A stretch of DNA of 64,000 nt. Origin: Citrus sinensis (Eukaryota > Streptophyta > Magnoliopsida > Sapindales > Rutaceae). Position 1 is the first letter of the stretch. Each line of letters opens with the position of its first letter. The stretch covers positions 248,001 to 312,000 of the forward strand of contig NC_068559.1 in the NCBI RefSeq assembly GCF_022201045.2, given 5' to 3'. Below are positions 59,801 through 64,000 of the stretch, in pieces. The notes beneath the pieces were generated by a model. The model was given only the letters and a program-made list of their open reading frames with translations, was not told the DNA's origin and did no database searches. A program made the position numbers and the translations under genes.

Positions 59801-60394
59801 CGCCAGATCAACGGTCCAAATGCTGAAAATAATATGTCAGAACAAGATTCATCAAAAAGTTTTCATGTCAGCTCATGATGAACTTATAATGGACTATCTT
59901 TGCATAAACCTAAATTCAAAAAGCAATCCACAGAAAACAGCAACCAATTTCCAGACTATAAATAGAAGAAGATACCTAGTCGTGCAGCATTGTTCCGCCA
60001 AACCTTGAATATTGCAATTGTTGATTCCAATTGTTCTCAGTACCATCAACACACATGCCAGACCACAATCCCAAGAAAATAGCTGATTTATGTGTGGGAC
60101 CTACAAACACCAGCCCAGCTAACTGATCTATACATAAGTAGTAACAGATTATACATTGGCCCAAACTAAAGTTGTCATTCAGCATTACGAAAAGATAGGG
60201 TAAGAACATAATCGAGATTCGCTCACTTCAACAAAGTGTGCAGAGGGCAAGATTGAATCACCGCATTTCCGACCGCTTGGTGACTGATCGGATGGGCAGC
60301 ATTCTACCATGTTTGCACCGTTCACATTAGCTACTTGATCTTCTTCTTCTTCCGTTCTAAGAATCTTGTTTAACAGAAAATAGATAGGCCACAT
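56836..60394 (-). CDS. GC1: Plant guanylyl cyclase 1 (GC1) family protein
   Basis: Nine exons on the minus strand: 60394-60227, 60100-59976, 59822-59711, 59212-59138, 58615-58527, 58266-58205, 58115-58043, 57145-57070 and 56862-56836, giving 268 aa. All junctions are GT-AG and all phases agree. The protein starts MWPIYFLLNKIL and contains VPHINQLFSWDCGLAC, IGINNCNIQGLAEQCC, SISGVEISLMILSGNYIAI, WMEDVIVPGFYGSDSGYTG, HYILICGYDANSDEFEIRDP and KVTLKCLEEARKSFGTDEDL, ending ISLEKTEK. This is the order and about the length of Arabidopsis GC1, reported as a soluble guanylyl cyclase. The Cys68, His212 and Asp230 contexts also resemble the C39-like cysteine-peptidase fold. A 5'-UTR intron probably starts at 61187. 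Introns hold a 29-bp minisatellite and a tandem duplication. Confidence 0.93.
57377..57590. repeat. Tandem duplication of about 80-100 bp in GC1 intron 7
   Basis: The segment with GCTGCATCC, then TAGTGATCTCTATCAGTT and CCATTTTAAAGA, occurs at about 57377-57460 and again at about 57475-57580. The second copy is longer because it holds a small A-tailed insertion. Confidence 0.75.
57493..57543 (+). mobile_element. Micro A-tailed insertion in GC1 intron 7 (first)
   Basis: AGAGTGATATTACTGGCA (57493-57510) and AGAGCAATATTACTGGCA (57526-57543) flank a 15-bp insert, CTCTC plus ten A. The other copy of the surrounding tandem duplication lacks the insert, which shows the empty state. Confidence 0.6.
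57579..57635 (+). mobile_element. Micro A-tailed insertion in GC1 intron 7 (second)
   Basis: A perfect 16-bp repeat GAGTGTTTTTAAGCTT (57579-57594 and 57620-57635) flanks a 25-bp insert, TACTTTCGCATC plus twelve A and a G. It lies only about 35 bp from the first one. Confidence 0.65.
59025..59140. repeat. 29-bp minisatellite (4 copies) at the 5' splice site of GC1 intron 4
   Basis: Copies start at 59025, 59054, 59083 and 59112 with exact 29-bp spacing; the consensus start is AGTGCATTCAGATGACTGGA, then TCACATGAA. The copy at 59112-59140 spans the donor site of exon 4 (exon end at 59138). Confidence 0.85.
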
Positions 60395-61300
60395 CAATGA
60401 CCAAATGCTCAGTAAAGCCTATAACCTAGACACCAAATAAGTGCAAGTAGTAGTAATGCACTTGTCAGCTTTGCCAGCAAGTCTTCCTGCCAATTCAGGT
60501 ATTAGATACAAACAATAAGAAATCGGACTGAAATTCAACAAAGATTACAATTCCATGTTTCTCAATATTGAATAATTCCATGGAATTATCATTTCGTGAA
60601 TTTACTACAACCTTATCAACAGCTTAAACACTGAATTTCATTCACTCCAAAAAAAAAAAAAATTCCAGTTGCATTTACAATCAGAATGATCAAGCCTCTT
60701 ATCATGAAAATTGTCAATCAACGCCAATTACACAAAGCCAAAATTGAAATAGGAACAGCTTGATTTTGATGGAAACAAAGCGCTGATCGGGTAAATTAAT
60801 GGTTGCAACAAGAAGGAATTCAAAGCTCAAGTTGCTTCACATACGAAAACAAAAATCATTATTAAGTTAAAATCTGGATCAGTTGAAGCATTTCTCAGCC
60901 AAAAGAAGTTGTGTTTGAAACATCTAGGTGACTATAAAAGGCAAACTTTTCATTAAAACGACAGCGCTTCAAGTATCAAATACGAATGAAGGTATTACGA
61001 ACAATAACAACAGATTACAGAAATCGATCAAATACTAAGGATGAGAGATGTCAGCACAAGTGAATAATTAAGATCATAAATAATGAATATTCTTCAATTC
61101 AGTGATCTAAAGATATAATCCGAAGCTTTTGAAAAACATGTAAAAATAATAAATAATCGATCAAAAATTGTAAAAGTTTTTCTTACCTTTCCTGTCGTGC
61201 GGAGTGGGAAGAAAAATTGCTTTGCCTGCTTGTGCGACAAAGAAAATAAGCCTTTTCTTTTATGAGGAAATTATTATTTCGTTAATTTTTTCTCCGCTGA
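60395..61300 (-). promoter_or_regulatory. 5' UTR, probable 5'-UTR intron and promoter of GC1
   Basis: On the minus strand CAGGAAAG|GTAAGAAA gives a good splice donor with the exon ending at 61188, so a leader intron of roughly 700-800 bp ending shortly before 60394 is likely. Its acceptor is not certain. The promoter should lie beyond about 61260. Confidence 0.5.
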
Positions 61301-62049
61301 CTATTTGACTTTCTAACTCTGTCTGCTCTGCGCTTCTTCTTGAACTTAAATGAAATTGAATTTTTTTTTTTTTCGTTTTTCTTGGTTAAATCCGTTCGCT
61401 CTTCGCCACCTCGGCTTCCACGTTTTTTTATTTTTTATTGATTGGTAGTCAATAGGAGTTAAAATGAGACAAAAAAAAAAAAAAGGAAAGAAAGTTATAT
61501 GCATGCATGCTTCAAGTTCAGCCTTATCTAAATCTAAGTTACAGCGTATTACCTTTATTTTCTTTTTATCCGAACAAGGTAGTCTTAAATATATCTTAAT
61601 TATGAAAGATATTTTTAAGTCGATACGATAATTTAAATTAATTTTTATTAGAGTAAAGTATTAGATAAAATAGTGACTCTATATAAGAGCGAGATTTGAA
61701 ATTTTTCCTGATTTCTCTTAAAGAACGAGAGTGTCAAATCACTTACACCAGTCAACTTTAAATGTATTACCTTTATTTAGAAGACACACTCATACATACA
61801 TACATACATACATACATACATACATACATACATACATACATACATGAGGATGCACGTATGGATGAGTATAGTATTTGGTTTTGGTTGGTCAATATAGGTG
61901 AGGTTGTAGCCCAAATACTTCACTGATTATTATTGCACGTTTATTTATGGGTGGCAAACCTCAAGAATGAGACAGAGGACCAATAACATCACCCCAACGC
62001 TGGTTCCACGCCGGCCCCATCTCTTCTCTTGATGCAATTCACTTCATCA
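61301..62049. other. Intergenic with a CATA microsatellite
   Basis: Apart from the (CATA)n run at 61791-61845 I see no feature and no gene. Confidence 0.5.
61791..61845 (+). repeat. (CATA)n microsatellite
   Basis: About 13-14 uninterrupted CATA units. Confidence 0.95.
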
Positions 62050-62745
62050 TGTTGGTTAATTTATGCTGAATCAATTCGGATCCAGGTCCGGATGTAGGTG
62101 CATCCGAATCCGGATCTGAATTGATATTTTTATATTCAAATCTACATTCGGATTAAAAAAAAAATGCGGATTCAAATGTGGGTACTATCCGCATAGATTA
62201 CAGACGAATATTTTAAATGTCCGAATCTGTAAAAATTAAAATTCAACAATTTACCTAATAATATCAAATAAAATCCCATCATAATTCAACAATCAACAAT
62301 TTAAAACCTAGAATAACATACAACACCGTAAGTCACAAATAAAAATACCACAACATAAATCAAACATCAAGAATAAATAAATTCAAGTCTAGTATAACCA
62401 TAAATCCACAAATAAAATTATAAAAAGACCACAAATCCACATAAAATAATGTGGATCCTAATATATTTCTTAATTTAATTTAACTTCTATATTTTGTAAT
62501 TAATCCTGTTATTATTTTTATTTAATTTATATATTTTTCATTTAATTTTAATTTAATAAGTAATTTAATTAAAAAATACTGATCTGGATATCCAATTTTT
62601 TATGCATCTGGATCTGGATCTGAATTTGCATAGATCTTAATTTTAAAGGATGTAAATGTGTATTTTTTAATATGCACTTTTCCAGACCCACATCTTTAGG
62701 GATCCGGACCAGATCTGAATATTTTTGCCAGCCCAAAATGGAGAC
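62050..62745. mobile_element. Possible non-autonomous DNA transposon with GGATCC/CCGGAT-rich ends
   Basis: The left 130 bp and right 170 bp carry repeated GGATCTGGAT, CGGATCC and ATCCGAAT motifs in both orientations around an AT-rich core. The right end read inward is GGGCTGGCAAAAATATTCAG, hAT-like. The left end is unclear and no duplication was found. Confidence 0.4.
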
Positions 62746-64000
62746 TCGTGGGATATGAGCAAAGTGTTAACAACGGACCTCCAAAACGGAACCCTGGAAA
62801 ATGGAAGGCCCATCATCGCTCTCAACAGCCGTCTGTTGTATGCTTAGTTGCATTGGTTGAGAGCGAGAGAGACATTATATTTTGTTTGTGTCAATACGCC
62901 AACAAAAAGTCGTAATTTCTGTCAGTCGACAAAACGGTAGATTGCGTCCGCCAAAAGCCTTCATTAAAGAAAGAAAAACAACCTCAGAGTTCAAATTTAA
63001 TTGGCCGAAGGCTGTATGCTCACAAGCTTTGACCATACCACGAATCATCATTGAATTTCGAATTTGAAACCTAACCCACTTCAAGTTCAACATTTTCTTC
63101 CAATATTCAAAATTGGCCTTTGCAAACCTCACACTACATTCCTTTTCAAAATTTTGACGGTCTGTTGTCACCTATCTTGAACCGACACAATAATAATGCT
63201 CATAATCAAACAGAGAAATATATTTAGAGCACTTAAAATCACTTATCTCAAATTACTAATTTTATATACAAATGTTGATTATGATGGTTCACATCATATA
63301 TACTATAAGAATGTTCTGAATAATCATACCTTATTTTCTTCTATACATATATATATATTAACATATTCTAATTTCCTAGTTTAGTTTTTCGATTATGTGA
63401 AGTGATCATGACACCCTCATATAGTTGCACAAGTAATTGTCGTAATTTATTCAAGTAGTTGAAGAAAATGTTGCGCTGCTCGAGTTGGTTCAAATCTTTA
63501 ATTAAAACTATAAGCTTTAAGGGTTCTTATACAAAAGTGGTCGCCAATTAAATTATATCAAAATAGTATAACTGTTAACTGAGTTAGTGAGTTACTACTC
63601 CCAAAAAAAAAAAAGAAGAACAACTCGAAAGTTGAATAAACACATGCATTGTCTTGTTCACGTTGCAACGAATTAAAGTTGAATAATAAAGGCGGAGTAA
63701 GAGAATGCGAAGAATAAACTTTAGTGAGGGAACGACCATCACCACTCAAGTCACCATAACAGAAGTCAATAGTTATTATTTCGCTTTTACTTTATCCTCA
63801 AAATTAAACTTTTTTATCTTGGGTTTTGGTCTGGGATGTCAACAAAAGCTTGCTAGCCGTTGTCGTGGCTCATCTTTTTCTAGTTGGAAGTTGGATACAG
63901 AAGCTTATACACTAGTGGAAGATATATATATATATATATATATTACTGATATTACATCTGACATTATAATTAATATTTACAATCATATTATATAACTAAG
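62746..64000. other. Window end, no gene recognised
   Basis: A 98-codon minus-strand frame at 62875-63171 and a 96-codon plus frame at 63705-63995 have no domain I recognise. A (TA)n run lies at about 63921-63942. Confidence 0.4.

Noticed and set aside
62875-63171. 98-codon minus-strand open frame
   Set aside because: No recognisable motif or upstream gene signals; likely chance.

Overview
The window is nuclear DNA of a flowering plant, a eudicot. It has AT-rich intergenic DNA, GT-AG introns, plant-only gene families and many short non-autonomous transposons. General resemblance of the glycosyltransferases and the small heat-shock protein suggests a woody rosid of the Citrus kind, but the sequence alone does not prove this.

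Layout. 0-12 kb: an R2R3-MYB gene of the MYB1/25/109 type (+), a MULE-type MITE, a PIF/Harbinger-like element and a three-exon DUF620 gene (+). 12-15 kb: an intronless cytosolic class I small heat-shock protein (+) and a small secreted stand-alone I9 (subtilisin-propeptide type) inhibitor with an apparent GC-AG intron (+). 15-19.8 kb: no gene; a degenerate palindromic repeat cluster and a 932-bp hAT-like element. 19.8-35 kb: a glycosyltransferase cluster. It holds three UGT709/UGT85-like genes (one +, two -), then two UGT76-like genes (-) with a truncated UGT76 copy between them. A solo Copia-type LTR sits 47 bp past the stop codon of the third UGT. 36 kb: a fragment of a second class I sHSP gene. 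37-42 kb: hAT-like, SINE and Tourist-like insertions. 42.6-44.3 kb: a five-exon gene of unknown function (-). 44.5-56.8 kb: a 12-kb gene desert with SINEs, MULE MITEs and PIF/Harbinger-like and other inverted-repeat elements, some nested. 56.8-61.2 kb: a nine-exon gene for the plant guanylyl cyclase 1 (GC1) family (-). 61.3-64 kb: microsatellite, a possible transposon, no gene.

How the genes relate. The only functional cluster is the UGT block. Its genes share one conserved phase-1 intron, the PSPG UDP-sugar motif and the catalytic His/Asp pair, and tandem copying and decay are visible (a pseudogene keeping both its 3' and 5' flanks). The other genes are unrelated single loci.

The best new signals are: (1) a set of tiny A-tailed insertions with 8-18 bp target duplications that look like almost completely 5'-truncated retroposons; (2) the solo LTR forming much of the 3' flank of a UGT gene; (3) the GC-AG intron in the I9 inhibitor; (4) unusual residues at conserved sites in two UGTs; (5) a 29-bp minisatellite running into a splice donor of GC1; (6) a C39-like Cys/His/Asp arrangement in GC1; (7) a promoter of the sHSP gene with two G-boxes and no canonical heat-shock element that I can find.
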